NCBI RefSeq assembly: GCF_016124105.1
Contig: NZ_JADGMQ010000018.1
Coordinates: 1 to 64,000 of the forward strand
Length of the DNA stretch: 64,000 bases
Direction of reading: 5' to 3'
DNA from: Aquamicrobium zhengzhouense
GTDB taxonomy: Bacteria > Pseudomonadota > Alphaproteobacteria > Rhizobiales > Rhizobiaceae
Of this stretch, positions 8,624 to 17,570 are shown piece after piece. Position 1 is the stretch's first letter. Each line of letters begins with the position of its first letter. Below the pieces are notes generated by a model. That model saw nothing but the letters and a program-made list of their open reading frames with translations. It did no database searches and was not told the DNA's origin. A program made the position numbers and the translations under genes.

Positions 8624-9907
8624 ATGTTCATCACCTATCGCCCGATCTTTTCGCTCTTGAGCGGGACTGCATTTTTGCTGGCCGCATCCGGTCTGCACGG
8701 CATCCTGCTGCCGCTACGCGGCCAGGCGGAGGAGTTTTCGACGGCCGCCCTTGGCCTTCTGGGAACCGCCTGGGCCGGTGGCTTCGTCGCTGGATGCTAC
8801 TTCATTCCAAGACTGGTGCGGAAGGTGGGGCATGTGCGCGCCTTCGGAGCGCTGGCTGCTTCGGCCGCGATCATCGCTCTCTTGTCGGGCCTCATGATCG
8901 GCGAAGTCGTCTGGATCCTGCTGCGCGCCGGCACCGGCTTTGCGATGGCAGGCGCATTCATGGTGATCGAGAGCTGGCTGAACGAGAAGGCGACCAACGA
9001 AAATCGCGGCACAGTCTTCGGCCTGTACATGATGGTGACCTATGCCTCGATCATGGCGGGCCAGATGCTGGTCGCGGTGTTCGATGTCACTGCGGCGGAT
9101 TTGTTCCTGATTGTCGGCATCCTGTTTTGCGCCTCGGTTATCCCCACGGCGGTTTCTTCAGCCGCAAGTCCGCAACCGCTTGCTGACGTCAAGCTCGATA
9201 TACGAGGTCTTTACAAGAACTCGCCCGTTGCCGCCGTCGGCTGTCTGCTCATTGGGGTCGCCAATGGTGCCTGGGGGACACTGGGCGCTGTCTATGGCGC
9301 GCGTGCAGATCTGTCGTCCGGCACTGTCGCCCTGATGATGAGCCTTGTGGTTCTGGCCGGCGCTTTGGCACAGGTGCCGGTCGGGCGTGCATCCGACAGG
9401 ACTGACCGCCGCTATGTTCTGGCAGCTGCTTCCTTTGGGGCCGGCCTCTTCGGGTTCCTGATGTTCCTCCTGACCCCGCGCGATCTTGGTGCCGTTCTCG
9501 GGATCACGGCGCTTTACGGCGCGATGGCCTACACGCTCTATTCGATCGCCGTTGCCCATGCGAATGACCACGCCTCGCCTGAGGATTTCGTCAAGGTGTC
9601 GGGAGGTCTTCTCTTCCTTTACGGCTTTGGCACGATGATCGGCCCGGTCATCGGCGCGGCGCTCATGGCCGGGATGCGGCCCGAGAGTCTCTTTCTGGCG
9701 ACGGCGGCTCCGCATGTGGCGTTGGGCATCTACGCACTTATGCGTGTTCGTGTCCGTGCTCCGGTGCCGATCGAAGATCGCGAGGCATTCAAGACGCTGC
9801 CGGCCGAACGTGCTGTCACGACCCAATCCAGTTTGCTTGATCCAAGAAGCGAAGGTGACGCAGCACATGATGAAGAGAGTGTCGAGCTGACCCCTGCGGA
9901 GGCTTGA
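8624..9907 (+). CDS. MFS transporter, YcaD-like
   Basis: About 427 residues with 12 hydrophobic segments and an extended hydrophilic C-terminal tail (from about residue 375). MFITYRPIFSLLSGTAFLLA begins the first membrane segment, and the loop-2/3 region RLVRKVGHVRAFG and central loop GRASDRTDRRYVLA match the MFS signature. ATG 8624 follows CGGAGCCTGCCA. An in-frame ATG at 8540 would add 28 residues that look unlike a membrane protein N-terminus. The substrate is unknown. Confidence 0.82.
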   Translation: MFITYRPIFSLLSGTAFLLAASGLHGILLPLRGQAEEFSTAALGLLGTAWAGGFVAGCYFIPRLVRKVGHVRAFGALAASAAIIALLSGLMIGEVVWILLRAGTGFAMAGAFMVIESWLNEKATNENRGTVFGLYMMVTYASIMAGQMLVAVFDVTAADLFLIVGILFCASVIPTAVSSAASPQPLADVKLDIRGLYKNSPVAAVGCLLIGVANGAWGTLGAVYGARADLSSGTVALMMSLVVLAGALAQVPVGRASDRTDRRYVLAAASFGAGLFGFLMFLLTPRDLGAVLGITALYGAMAYTLYSIAVAHANDHASPEDFVKVSGGLLFLYGFGTMIGPVIGAALMAGMRPESLFLATAAPHVALGIYALMRVRVRAPVPIEDREAFKTLPAERAVTTQSSLLDPRSEGDAAHDEESVELTPAEA

Positions 9908-9943
9908 GCCGGTCCTCTGCACAAGGCCGCGTCACAAAAATAC

Positions 9944-9975
9944 AACGGCCGATGGCGCGTACGCCATCGGCCGTT
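9944..9975 (-). terminator. Strong bidirectional hairpin terminator
   Basis: A 14-bp perfect stem (AACGGCCGATGGCG / CGCCATCGGCCGTT) surrounds CGTA. Read leftward it is followed by TTGTATTTTTGTG, so it ends the DUF465 gene on the minus strand and can also stop readthrough from the MFS gene. Confidence 0.8.
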
Positions 9976-10003
9976 GATCTTGGGAAAATGATGGTGCGCT
10001 GAA

Positions 10004-10180
10004 TTAGTGGCGCGTCGGAACCTGAAGTTTCCTGATCTCGTCCTTGAGAGCCAGCTTCCGGCGCTTGAGCTTAGTAAGCTCGATTGTATCGAACGAGGGC
10101 TGATTAAGTGCCTCGTCGATTTGTCGTTTGAGGTCGCCGTGTCTACGTTCCAGCTCGGCAAGGTGGGATGCAAGAGACAT
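10004..10180 (-). CDS. DUF465 (YdcH-type) small coiled-coil protein, 58 aa
   Basis: Reading leftward from ATG 10180 (ribosome site AAGGGAGAGCTAAT) gives MSLASHLAELERRHGDLKRQ and, near the end, LTKLKRRKLALKDEIRKLQ, then TAA at 10004-10006. The KRRKLALKDE motif is the DUF465 signature. The family is uncharacterised. A second member lies divergently at 10403. Confidence 0.85.
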   Translation of the reverse strand: MSLASHLAELERRHGDLKRQIDEALNQPSFDTIELTKLKRRKLALKDEIRKLQVPTRH

Positions 10181-10402
10181 ATTAGCTCTCCCTTTGGGTT
10201 CCTCGTATGTGTCGTATCCGGGCCTTCAGTGACCGCGGTTGAGACGGCACGATGATAGTTTGCCACCTAAAATCTGTTCTGTCGAATGCCGGTTCATGTC
10301 ATTTCGTCGCGAATGAGAGTGTGCTATTTCTGAAAAAGTTCGATGCAGTGCGTCGATTTTTCCTTTCATTGGGACCACCGTTTAACCAGCCATCGGATCG
10401 GT

Positions 10403-10606
10403 ATGTCGGAACAGGAACAGGCCTCTCTTCGTCTCGAGTTCGCCAAACTCAAACAGGAACATTCTGATTTCGACGCCGCGATCAATGCGATGCTCGCTAC
10501 CGGATGTGACGCGCTGCAAATCCAGCGCATGAAAAAGAAGAAGCTTGCCCTGAAGGACAAGCTGCAGAAGCTGGAAGACTCGATCATCCCAGACATTATC
10601 GCCTGA
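10403..10606 (+). CDS. DUF465 (YdcH-type) small protein, 67 aa
   Basis: ATG 10403 gives [20 protein letters not shown] and later [20 protein letters not shown], the conserved DUF465 core. It resembles the 58-residue paralogue on the other strand and lies 65 bases before purE. The ribosome site is weak (CGGATCGGT). A longer frame to 10343 has no better start. Confidence 0.82.
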   Translation: MSEQEQASLRLEFAKLKQEHSDFDAAINAMLATGCDALQIQRMKKKKLALKDKLQKLEDSIIPDIIA

Positions 10607-10671
10607 GCCGCGCAACTTGCGGCAGGGGACCGATTGCGTTAATCCGCGGCGGTCTCGAATGGAGTACCGAC

Positions 10672-11169
10672 ATGGCCAGCACCCCCGTCGACGTTGCAAT
10701 CATCATGGGGAGCCAGTCCGACTGGACCACGATGCGCCATGCGTCGGAAACACTCACCGCGCTCGCCATTTCGCATGAAAGCCGGATTGTCTCCGCTCAC
10801 CGGACGCCGCAGCGTCTCTATGATTTTGCGACGAGTGCGAAGGCGAATGGGTTCAAGGTGATCATTGCCGGTGCCGGGGGTGCCGCTCACCTGCCCGGAA
10901 TGACGGCCGCGATGACGCCCTTGCCTGTCTTCGGCGTGCCGGTGGAATCCAAGGCGCTGTCAGGCCAGGATTCGCTTTTGTCGATCGTGCAGATGCCGGG
11001 AGGCGTTCCGGTGGGAACCCTTGCCATCGGCAAGGCGGGTGCGATCAACGCGGCGCTAATGGCGGCCTCTGTGCTGGCACTTTACGACGAGGAGCTTGCC
11101 GCGCGGCTTGATGCCTGGCGGGCATCCCAGACAAATAATGTTGCAGAATTTCCGGTAGACGAGGCATGA
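10672..11169 (+). CDS. purE: N5-carboxyaminoimidazole ribonucleotide mutase
   Basis: Converts N5-CAIR to CAIR in purine synthesis. The 165 residues carry [12 protein letters not shown] near residue 10, [12 protein letters not shown] near 36 and [16 protein letters not shown] near 64, the PurE active-site set. TGGAGTACCGAC precedes the ATG. Its last four bases (ATGA) overlap the purK start, so the two are translationally coupled and the products act in sequence. Confidence 0.95.
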   Translation: MASTPVDVAIIMGSQSDWTTMRHASETLTALAISHESRIVSAHRTPQRLYDFATSAKANGFKVIIAGAGGAAHLPGMTAAMTPLPVFGVPVESKALSGQDSLLSIVQMPGGVPVGTLAIGKAGAINAALMAASVLALYDEELAARLDAWRASQTNNVAEFPVDEA

Positions 11170-12251
11170 GCGGCGCACTTCCACTCGGTTCGACGATCGG
11201 CATCGTCGGCGGCGGTCAGCTCGGTCGCATGCTTTCGATGGCTGCGGCAAGGCTTGGCTATCGCACGATCGTGCTGGAGCCGCAGGAGAATTGTCCGGCT
11301 GCCCAGACCGCGAACGAGCTCCTTGTTGCACCGTATGATGACCCGGCTGCGCTGGCTGCCCTCGCCAGCGAATGCGCGGTGGTGACCTACGAGTTCGAGA
11401 ACGTTCCGGTAGCTGCCGCAAGCGCCCTCAACGAAAAAGTTCAAGTCTCCCCGCCTCCGCGCGCACTTGAGGCAGCACAGGACCGCGTGACGGAGAAGAC
11501 GGGCCTAAACGATATGGGCATCGCGACGGCGCGCTTCGTCCAGGTCGATAGCGACGAAGATCTGATCGCAGGTCTTGCCAAATTCGACGGAAGTGGCGTC
11601 CTCAAGACCCGCCGCCTTGGCTATGACGGGAAGGGCCAGCGGGTCTTCCGCAACGCCGTCGCCGACGATGCGCGGGGTGTCTATGAGGCGATGGGATCGG
11701 TGCCGCTGATCCTCGAAGCTCTCGTCCCGTTCGAGCGCGAGATTTCCGTGATCGCGGCGCGAGGCAAAGATGGCGAGGTCGTCTGCTACGATCCGGCAGA
11801 GAACGTCCATCGCAACGGCATTTTGCATATTTCAACCGTACCTGCATCGATCAGCGACAGCACAGCAGAGGCGGCCCGCCGGATGGCAAGCTCGATCCTC
11901 GAAGGTCTCGACTATGTCGGCGTCATCGGTGTCGAGCTTTTTGTTCTCGCCGACGGCACCGTGCTCGTGAATGAAATTGCGCCACGGGTTCATAATTCGG
12001 GCCACTGGACCGAAGCTGCGTGCGCCATCTCGCAGTTCGAGCAGCATATTCGCGCTGTCGCCGGCTTGCGTCTGGGGGATCCACGCCGTCACAGCGACTG
12101 TGTGATGGAAAATCTGATCGGCGACGATATCCTTCGCACCGCCGAGCTGTTGGCCGAGCCTGACCTCATTCTTCATCTCTATGGGAAGGCGGAGGCGCGT
12201 CCGGGACGCAAGATGGGCCACTTCACGCGCATCGTTGCCAAAAAGGGCTGA
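11166..12251 (+). CDS. purK: 5-(carboxyamino)imidazole ribonucleotide synthase
   Basis: ATP-grasp enzyme that makes N5-CAIR from AIR, bicarbonate and ATP. It is 361 residues long with an N-terminal [16 protein letters not shown] near residue 12, the ATP-grasp segment [15 protein letters not shown] near 145, [11 protein letters not shown] near 189 and [14 protein letters not shown] near 266. It overlaps purE by four bases, and the pair forms the standard two-step route. Confidence 0.95.
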   Translation: MSGALPLGSTIGIVGGGQLGRMLSMAAARLGYRTIVLEPQENCPAAQTANELLVAPYDDPAALAALASECAVVTYEFENVPVAAASALNEKVQVSPPPRALEAAQDRVTEKTGLNDMGIATARFVQVDSDEDLIAGLAKFDGSGVLKTRRLGYDGKGQRVFRNAVADDARGVYEAMGSVPLILEALVPFEREISVIAARGKDGEVVCYDPAENVHRNGILHISTVPASISDSTAEAARRMASSILEGLDYVGVIGVELFVLADGTVLVNEIAPRVHNSGHWTEAACAISQFEQHIRAVAGLRLGDPRRHSDCVMENLIGDDILRTAELLAEPDLILHLYGKAEARPGRKMGHFTRIVAKKG

Positions 12252-12291
12252 TCGCGCATCTTTCTTGCGCGGCAGGACGAATTATGGATTG

Positions 12292-12321
12292 CTGCAGGCC
12301 CATTCCTGAGAGGGCCTGCAG
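12292..12321. promoter_or_regulatory. Hairpin ending directly at the start codon of the LysE-type gene
   Basis: CTGCAGGCCC (12292-12301) and GGGCCTGCAG (12312-12321) are a perfect 10-bp inverted repeat around ATTCCTGAGA, and the ATG is the very next base. The Shine-Dalgarno-like GAGAGGG sits across the loop and the 3' arm, so the fold would hide the ribosome site in the mRNA. Confidence 0.55.
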
Positions 12322-12951
12322 ATGTCATTTGAAACCTGGGCCGCATTCGCCGTCGCGTCAGCCATCATGCTGGCAATTCCGGGCCCGACGATCCTTCTTG
12401 TTGTCTCCTACGCGCTGAGCCATGGCCGGCGTGTCGCCTTTGCGACCGTTGCAGGCGTGGCACTTGGAGACTTTACCGCGCTGACTGCGTCCATGCTGGG
12501 CCTCGGGGCGCTGCTAGCGACTTCGGCTACGCTCTTTACCGTTCTGAAGTGGGTGGGGGCGGCATATCTCGTCTATCTGGGCATCAAGCTCTGGCGCGCG
12601 CCGATGTCGCAGCAGGCGCTGCCGGAGGCCACACAGGAGGCGGGCGTCCGCCGCATCTTCCTCCACGCCTACGTCATCACGGCGCTTAATCCGAAGAGCA
12701 TTATCTTCTTCATCGCTTTCCTGCCGCAGTTCTATAACCCGTCCGCGCCTGGCCTGACGCAGTTTGTCGTGCTTGAAGTGACGTTCGTTGTCCTTGCGAC
12801 CCTGAATGCAGCAGTCTATGCCGTGCTCGCATCCAGGGCGCGCGGGATGATTCGCAAGCCGTCCGTGCAGCGCATCGTCAACCGCACGGGAGGTTCCTTG
12901 CTCATGGCCGCGGGATTGCTCGCTGTCAGCTGGCGCAGTGCCTCTGCATAG
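12322..12951 (+). CDS. LysE-family amino acid exporter (RhtB-like)
   Basis: A 209-residue inner-membrane exporter of the LysE/RhtB superfamily. The family start pattern is visible: AIPGPTILLVVSYALSHGRR near residue 15, then the conserved GVALGDFTALTASMLGLGAL, and KSIIFFIAFLPQFYNP near 118. There are five to six hydrophobic segments. The substrate is probably an amino acid or derivative, but the specificity is not readable. The start is embedded in the hairpin described at 12292. Confidence 0.88.
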   Translation: MSFETWAAFAVASAIMLAIPGPTILLVVSYALSHGRRVAFATVAGVALGDFTALTASMLGLGALLATSATLFTVLKWVGAAYLVYLGIKLWRAPMSQQALPEATQEAGVRRIFLHAYVITALNPKSIIFFIAFLPQFYNPSAPGLTQFVVLEVTFVVLATLNAAVYAVLASRARGMIRKPSVQRIVNRTGGSLLMAAGLLAVSWRSASA

Positions 12952-12972
12952 GGCCGGAATGCGTGGAAACTA

Positions 12973-13001
12973 TTGACATGTTCACCGCTCCCGGTTTATG
13001 A
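12973..13001 (+). promoter_or_regulatory. Sigma-70-type promoter of rpmJ
   Basis: TTGACA (12973-12978) and TTATGA (12996-13001) are separated by exactly 17 bases. The transcript would then carry a leader with two hairpins: GGCGTGC/GCACGCC (13017-13036) and GCCCGTATGGGC near 13047. Confidence 0.6.
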
Positions 13002-13080
13002 GCAACCCGATTTCGCGGCGTGCCTCGCGGCACGCCTTCATGTTGGCCCGTATGGGCATATCAGAACACGGGCTAGACCG

Positions 13081-13206
13081 ATGAAGATCAAGAATTCGCT
13101 TAAGGCGCTCAAGGGCCGTCACCGCGACAATCGTTTGGTTCGCCGCAAGGGCCGCGTCTACATCATCAACAAGACCGATCCGCGCTACAAGGCACGTCAG
13201 GGCTAA
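13081..13206 (+). CDS. rpmJ: 50S ribosomal protein L36, cysteine-free form
   Basis: A 41-residue protein [20 protein letters not shown]... ending [11 protein letters not shown]. It lacks the CxxC..CxxxxH zinc ribbon of the C+ form and corresponds to the YkgO-like variant, which is the usual L36 in alphaproteobacteria. The gene is monocistronic behind a good promoter. The longer open frame starting at 12973 overlaps the promoter and is rejected. Confidence 0.93.
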   Translation: MKIKNSLKALKGRHRDNRLVRRKGRVYIINKTDPRYKARQG

Positions 13207-13271
13207 TCCCCTTTCGCACTTCACGCGATATTCAGTTTGACGTTCTGCATCACGCGGGTAGTTTCCTGCAG

Positions 13272-13862
13272 ATGCGGAACGTTTTCGTTTTTGGACTTGG
13301 TTTTCTGGCTCTTTTCCCTGCCGTTGATGCTGTTGCTCAACAGACAGGCCGGCAGGCTGCGGTCCTGACGCTCGAGGACCCGGAGACCCGGCTTGATGCG
13401 CTGTTTGCCGAATTGAAGCGCGCGCAGAACGAGAACGCCGCCAAGCGCATCTCAAGTCGCATCGTCAAGCAATGGTCGCTGTCGGGAAGCGCCAATATCG
13501 ACCTTCTGATGCAATGGGCACAGAAGGCGATGGAGGCCGACAAGACGGATGTCGCGCTTGATCTGCTGGATCAGGTTGTCACGCTCGCGCCGGACTATGC
13601 CGAGGGCTGGAATCGGCGCGCCACACTGCATTTCATGAAACAAGATTATGCGAAGGCAATGGCTGATATCGGCCACGTGCTCGAGCTTGAACCGCGCCAT
13701 TTTGGTGCGCTCGCTGGCATGGCTGAAATCCTGCGTGAAGATGACCGCAAGGAAGCGGCGCTGCGCGCCTACCAGCGTCTTCTCGACATTTATCCGATGA
13801 TGCGCGAGGCGCAAACCGAACTCGGCAAGCTCGCTGACGAGCTTGCCGGGCAGGGCATATAG
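13272..13862 (+). CDS. Exported tetratricopeptide-repeat protein
   Basis: 196 residues. MRNVFVFGLGFLALFPAVDA followed by VAQQ is a signal peptide with likely cleavage after about residue 22. Residues about 75-175 contain two to three TPR helices (AEGWNRRATLHFMKQDYAKA near 117; GALAGMAEILREDDRKEAAL). It is probably a periplasmic scaffold. The stop is 22 bases from the pyk stop (convergent). No specific role is recognised. Confidence 0.78.
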   Translation: MRNVFVFGLGFLALFPAVDAVAQQTGRQAAVLTLEDPETRLDALFAELKRAQNENAAKRISSRIVKQWSLSGSANIDLLMQWAQKAMEADKTDVALDLLDQVVTLAPDYAEGWNRRATLHFMKQDYAKAMADIGHVLELEPRHFGALAGMAEILREDDRKEAALRAYQRLLDIYPMMREAQTELGKLADELAGQGI

Positions 13863-13884
13863 ATTTTCCGATTAAAGGCGCTGC

Positions 13885-15309
13885 TTAGCCTTCGTCGCCG
13901 ATATTTGCGATCCGCAGCATATTGGTAGCGCCCGGTGTTCCGAGCGGCACACCCGCCATGATGATGATGCGATCCTCATCCTTGGCAAAACCCTCTTCCT
14001 GGGCAATGCGGCAGGCGCGGTCGACCATATCGTCAAGATCGCGGGCGTCATCCGTCACAACACAGTGCACGCCCCAGACGAGCGAGAGCCTGCGTGTGGT
14101 CTCGGTAACCGGGGACAGTGCAATGATCGGCAGGCGCGGCCGCTCTCGAGCCGCGCGAAGCCCGGTTGCGCCTGAGCCGGTATAGCAGACGATGGCGGAG
14201 ACATTGAGCGTTTCGCCGATTTCGCGGGCCGCCATCGAGATCGCGTCTGCACCGGTTGGTTCCGGGACCGAGCGCTGGGCGTTGATGATGCCCGGGTAAA
14301 GCGGATCGCGCTCGACCTGGACGGCGATCGCATTCATCGTTGCGACAGCTTCAACCGGGTATTGGCCAGCCGCCGACTCCGCCGACAGCATCACTGCATC
14401 CGCACCTTCGAAAACCGCGATCGAGACGTCGGAGACTTCGGCGCGGGTCGGGACCGGTGCGGTGATCATCGATTCCAGCATCTGTGTCGCGACCACAACC
14501 GGCTTGCCTGCCTTGCGGGCTGCGCGGGTGATCTGCTTCTGGATGCCCGGGACGGCTTCGAGAGGCATTTCGACACCGAGGTCGCCGCGTGCCACCATGA
14601 GGGCGTCGGACAGCTCGATGATCTCGGCCAGACGGCTGACAGCCTGTGGCTTTTCGATCTTGGACAGAAGCAGCGCGCGTCCGGCTGCGATCTGACGTGC
14701 TTCGACCAGATCTTCAGGGCGCTGAATGAAGGAGAGTGCGATCCAGTCCACGCCAGCTTCAAGTGCGGCGTCGAGGTCTTCCCGGTCCTTGCGCGTCAGG
14801 GCACCGACAGGAAGATCCGTATCCGGAAGGCTTACGCCCTTGCGATCCGAGATCTTGGTACCGGAAACGACGGTGCAGACGATCTTGCGACCATCAGTCT
14901 CGGTCGCGCGCAACCTCAGCCTGCCATCATCAATGAGCAGCTGATGTCCGGCCTGGACAGCCTTCAAGATTTCGGGGTGGGGGAGATGAACGCGGGTTGC
15001 GTCTCCAGGCGTCGGATCATCATCAAGGGTGAAGGTTTGTCCCGGGACAAGCTCTTCGGCGCCGTTGACGAACTTTCCGACGCGCAGTTTTGGACCCTGC
15101 AGATCAGCCAGAATACCGATTGGCCTGCGAACTTCGCTTTCCACTTTGCGAATGCGGGCAACGAGCGTGCGCATCAGATCGTGGTCGGCATGGCTCATAT
15201 TGATGCGGAAGACATCCGCGCCGGCCTCGAAAAGCCGCTTGATCATATGCTCTTCAGAGGAAGCCGGACCGAGTGTGGCGAGTATCTTGACCTTGCGGCT
15301 GCGTCTCAT
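13885..15309 (-). CDS. pyk: Pyruvate kinase
   Basis: Last step of glycolysis: phosphoenolpyruvate + ADP to pyruvate + ATP. At 474 residues it is typical. KILATLGPAS is near residue 8, VFRINMSHADHD near 33, LLSKIEKPQAV near 219 with the catalytic lysine, and VMVARGDLGVEMPLEAVP near 242 with metal ligands. Its ATG overlaps the stop of the DUF1036 gene (ATGA), indicating translational coupling. Confidence 0.96.
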   Translation of the reverse strand: MRRSRKVKILATLGPASSEEHMIKRLFEAGADVFRINMSHADHDLMRTLVARIRKVESEVRRPIGILADLQGPKLRVGKFVNGAEELVPGQTFTLDDDPTPGDATRVHLPHPEILKAVQAGHQLLIDDGRLRLRATETDGRKIVCTVVSGTKISDRKGVSLPDTDLPVGALTRKDREDLDAALEAGVDWIALSFIQRPEDLVEARQIAAGRALLLSKIEKPQAVSRLAEIIELSDALMVARGDLGVEMPLEAVPGIQKQITRAARKAGKPVVVATQMLESMITAPVPTRAEVSDVSIAVFEGADAVMLSAESAAGQYPVEAVATMNAIAVQVERDPLYPGIINAQRSVPEPTGADAISMAAREIGETLNVSAIVCYTGSGATGLRAARERPRLPIIALSPVTETTRRLSLVWGVHCVVTDDARDLDDMVDRACRIAQEEGFAKDEDRIIIMAGVPLGTPGATNMLRIANIGDEG

Positions 15310-15818
15310 GGAGTACCTGTTCCTGTGACGGATGGACCGTCATTGACCGGGTCGTCTGTCAGCTGGACCATCCAGCTCGACTGTTCCCGGGTGTCATATT
15401 CCTGAAAGCCTGCGCGCTGGAAGCCGCGCGCAAAACAGTCGCCTGCTCCGGCGATCTTGAACTCACGTTCGGCGACGCACATGTTGATCGGGCCATCCCA
15501 TCGGCCGCCGCGATCTGCGTCTTCTGCGTAGAGATAGTAATAGCGCGAGGACAGCGGACCCTCGATCAGTGTCTTGCAACTGGATGCATCGATGTGCCAC
15601 CAGCCCTCCGTTACCCAGCCCGCGCTCGCCCGATAGCCAATGGCGACCCCGACGAGGCTCTGCGTCGCGTTGCAGACGCGAAAATCGGCAAATGCAATAT
15701 TAGGCGATGCCAGCAATGCTCCCGCGCCAAGCGTCAGAGAGACAGTGCAAGCCGCCAGGCGCGATCTTGCTGCATTCGCCAAAGCTGACCTCATCATTGA
15801 TGCCAAAGGAATCGCCAT
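15306..15818 (-). CDS. DUF1036 exported protein
   Basis: About 170 residues. ATG 15818 (MAIPLASMMRSALANAARSR) follows AAGAGGCTCAGC. The much longer open frame upstream has no ribosome site and is discarded. After a signal sequence (cleavage near SPNIAFA) the mature part is a DUF1036 domain with FRVCNATQSLVGVAIGYRAS and GWVTEGWWHIDASSCKTL, i.e. conserved cysteines and aromatics. The family is periplasmic or membrane-anchored and uncharacterised. Four-base overlap with pyk. Confidence 0.82.
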   Translation of the reverse strand: MAIPLASMMRSALANAARSRLAACTVSLTLGAGALLASPNIAFADFRVCNATQSLVGVAIGYRASAGWVTEGWWHIDASSCKTLIEGPLSSRYYYLYAEDADRGGRWDGPINMCVAEREFKIAGAGDCFARGFQRAGFQEYDTREQSSWMVQLTDDPVNDGPSVTGTGTP

Positions 15819-16011
15819 GCTGAGCCTCTTTTCGAAGAAGTGCCGCGACATGTCAACGCGTGTAACGGTGGAATCGAACCGATTAGAGTGGGCGGAATCG
15901 GCCGGATATCGGCACATTTCAGGGCATCCTTCTTGAGGTCGGGGGTTGTGCATTGCGTCGCTTGAGCCTTCATGAAAGAGATGAATATCTCGGCAAATGG
16001 AATGTTTTCTC

Positions 16012-16827
16012 ATGACACGTGACGCGCTTTTCGCTCCCTTCGAATTGATCGAGGGGGACAGGACCAAGGGGATGGTTCTTGTAGCAGATCACGCGGGCCG
16101 GGAACTCCCTGATGAGTATCGCGATCTTGGCCTGCCTCGAAGCGAATTCGACCGCCACATTGCCTATGATATCGGTGTGGAAGGTGTGACGCGTGCCCTC
16201 GCGCATAAACTTGGCGTGCCTGCGGTGATGGCGCGGTTTTCGCGACTTCTCATTGATCCAAACCGCGGCGAGGATGATCCGACACTGATCCGCCAGCTTT
16301 ATGACGGAACGATTATTCCCGCCAACTACCCTCTTGGTATTGAAGAACGGGAGCGGCGGCTGGAGCGTTATTATCGTCCCTACCATGAGGCAGTGGGCTC
16401 AGTCATCGCATCGGTCGCAGCCATGACCGGTGCTGCGCCTTTCATCTTTTCGGTTCACTCGTTCACCCCATCAATGCAGGGGCGGGCAAGACCATGGCAT
16501 GCCGGCGTGCTTTGGGACAATGACCCGCGCGTTGTTCGACCACTGATTGATCTGCTCGAAGCCGAACCGGGCATAATTGTCGGCGACAACGAGCCTTACG
16601 ACGGGGCTTTGCGTGGAGATACGTTGTACAGCCATGCAACCGTCAACGGATATGCTCATGCGCTGCTTGAAATCCGCCAGGATCTGATTGCGGATGCGTC
16701 CGGGCAAGAAGCCTGGGCAGACAGGCTTGCCCCCATGCTTGAAACAATAAATGCCATGGCCGATATCCATGATGTGCGCCAATACGGCTCACGCACGGGG
16801 CCGCTGACACGGGAGATGAATCGATGA
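16012..16827 (+). CDS. N-formylglutamate amidohydrolase family protein
   Basis: About 271 residues of the HutG-type amidohydrolase family, which removes the formyl group of N-formyl-L-glutamate in histidine degradation. VADHAGRELP (about residue 24), ARFSRLLIDPNRG near 75, and FSVHSFTP near 146 carry probable zinc and substrate ligands. No hut genes are nearby, so the physiological substrate may differ. ATG 15997 is an alternative start 5 codons upstream. The stop overlaps the DUF1244 start (ATGA). Confidence 0.85.
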   Translation: MTRDALFAPFELIEGDRTKGMVLVADHAGRELPDEYRDLGLPRSEFDRHIAYDIGVEGVTRALAHKLGVPAVMARFSRLLIDPNRGEDDPTLIRQLYDGTIIPANYPLGIEERERRLERYYRPYHEAVGSVIASVAAMTGAAPFIFSVHSFTPSMQGRARPWHAGVLWDNDPRVVRPLIDLLEAEPGIIVGDNEPYDGALRGDTLYSHATVNGYAHALLEIRQDLIADASGQEAWADRLAPMLETINAMADIHDVRQYGSRTGPLTREMNR

Positions 16828-17132
16828 TCGACCTTACCGAAGATCAAAAACGTGAACTCGAGGCAGCTGCGTTTCGACGCCTGGTCTCGCATTTGCGCGA
16901 GCGGACCGATGTTCAGAACATCGATCTGATGAACCTGGCCGGTTTTTGCCGGAACTGCCTCTCCAACTGGTATCGGGAGGCAGCTGAGACATCGGGGATC
17001 GCGCTCGACAAGGAAGCGTCGCGAGAAATCGTCTACGGCATGCCATACGATGAATGGCGTTCGCGCTATCAGACAGAGGCTTCGCCTGACAAGCAGGCGA
17101 CGTTCGAAAAGAGCCGCCCAAAAGACCATTGA
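16824..17132 (+). CDS. DUF1244 protein
   Basis: 102 residues with the family core RTDVQNIDLMNLAGFCRNCL and GMPYDEWRSRYQ. Two cysteines (FCRNC) may bind metal. The family is conserved in alphaproteobacteria with a known helical structure but no assigned function. It is translationally coupled to the amidohydrolase gene. Confidence 0.85.
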   Translation: MIDLTEDQKRELEAAAFRRLVSHLRERTDVQNIDLMNLAGFCRNCLSNWYREAAETSGIALDKEASREIVYGMPYDEWRSRYQTEASPDKQATFEKSRPKDH

Positions 17133-17235
17133 TTCTTCGGGCCGCGTCGGGCAACCAACCCGCATCCCCATTGCGGCGCGACTCGCGAATTGTGTCGCTC
17201 GTCTTGCCTGAACGAACATCACGCTTGGAGTTATG

Positions 17236-17496
17236 ATGTCAGACGAAATCACCGAGAGCAGCCAGACCGTCGCAGCAGGCCAGCTGCGCGCCTTCATCGA
17301 GCGCATCGAGCGTCTGGAGGAAGAGAAGAAGACGATCTCCGACGACATCAAGGAAGTCTTCGCCGAGGCCAAGGGCAACGGCTTCGACACCAAGGCGATG
17401 CGGACCATCATTCGCCTGCGCAAGAAGGACCAGGCCGAACGTGAAGAAGAAGAAGCGATGCTTGATCTTTACCTCTCGGCTCTGGGAATGATCTGA
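17236..17496 (+). CDS. gapR: Nucleoid-associated protein GapR (DUF2312)
   Basis: 86 residues, almost entirely helical: [40 protein letters not shown] and [20 protein letters not shown] are the GapR core. GapR is a chromosome-binding protein that clamps overtwisted DNA ahead of polymerases in Caulobacter. Two ATGs are adjacent. GGAG at 17227-17230 is 2 bases from the first and 5 from the second, so 17236 is preferred. It ends in a strong terminator. Confidence 0.92.
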   Translation: MSDEITESSQTVAAGQLRAFIERIERLEEEKKTISDDIKEVFAEAKGNGFDTKAMRTIIRLRKKDQAEREEEEAMLDLYLSALGMI

Positions 17497-17518
17497 GCCC
17501 GTTCAAGAGGCTGAATTG

Positions 17519-17553
17519 AAAAGAGCGCCAGGGTTACCGGCGCTCTTTTTTTG
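17519..17553. terminator. Bidirectional terminator between gapR and the FAD oxidoreductase
   Basis: AAAGAGCGCC / GGCGCTCTTT form a 10-bp stem followed by T7 on the plus strand. The A run before it makes a T run on the minus strand. Confidence 0.88.
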
Positions 17554-17570
17554 TTTTCTCAGGTCTGATC

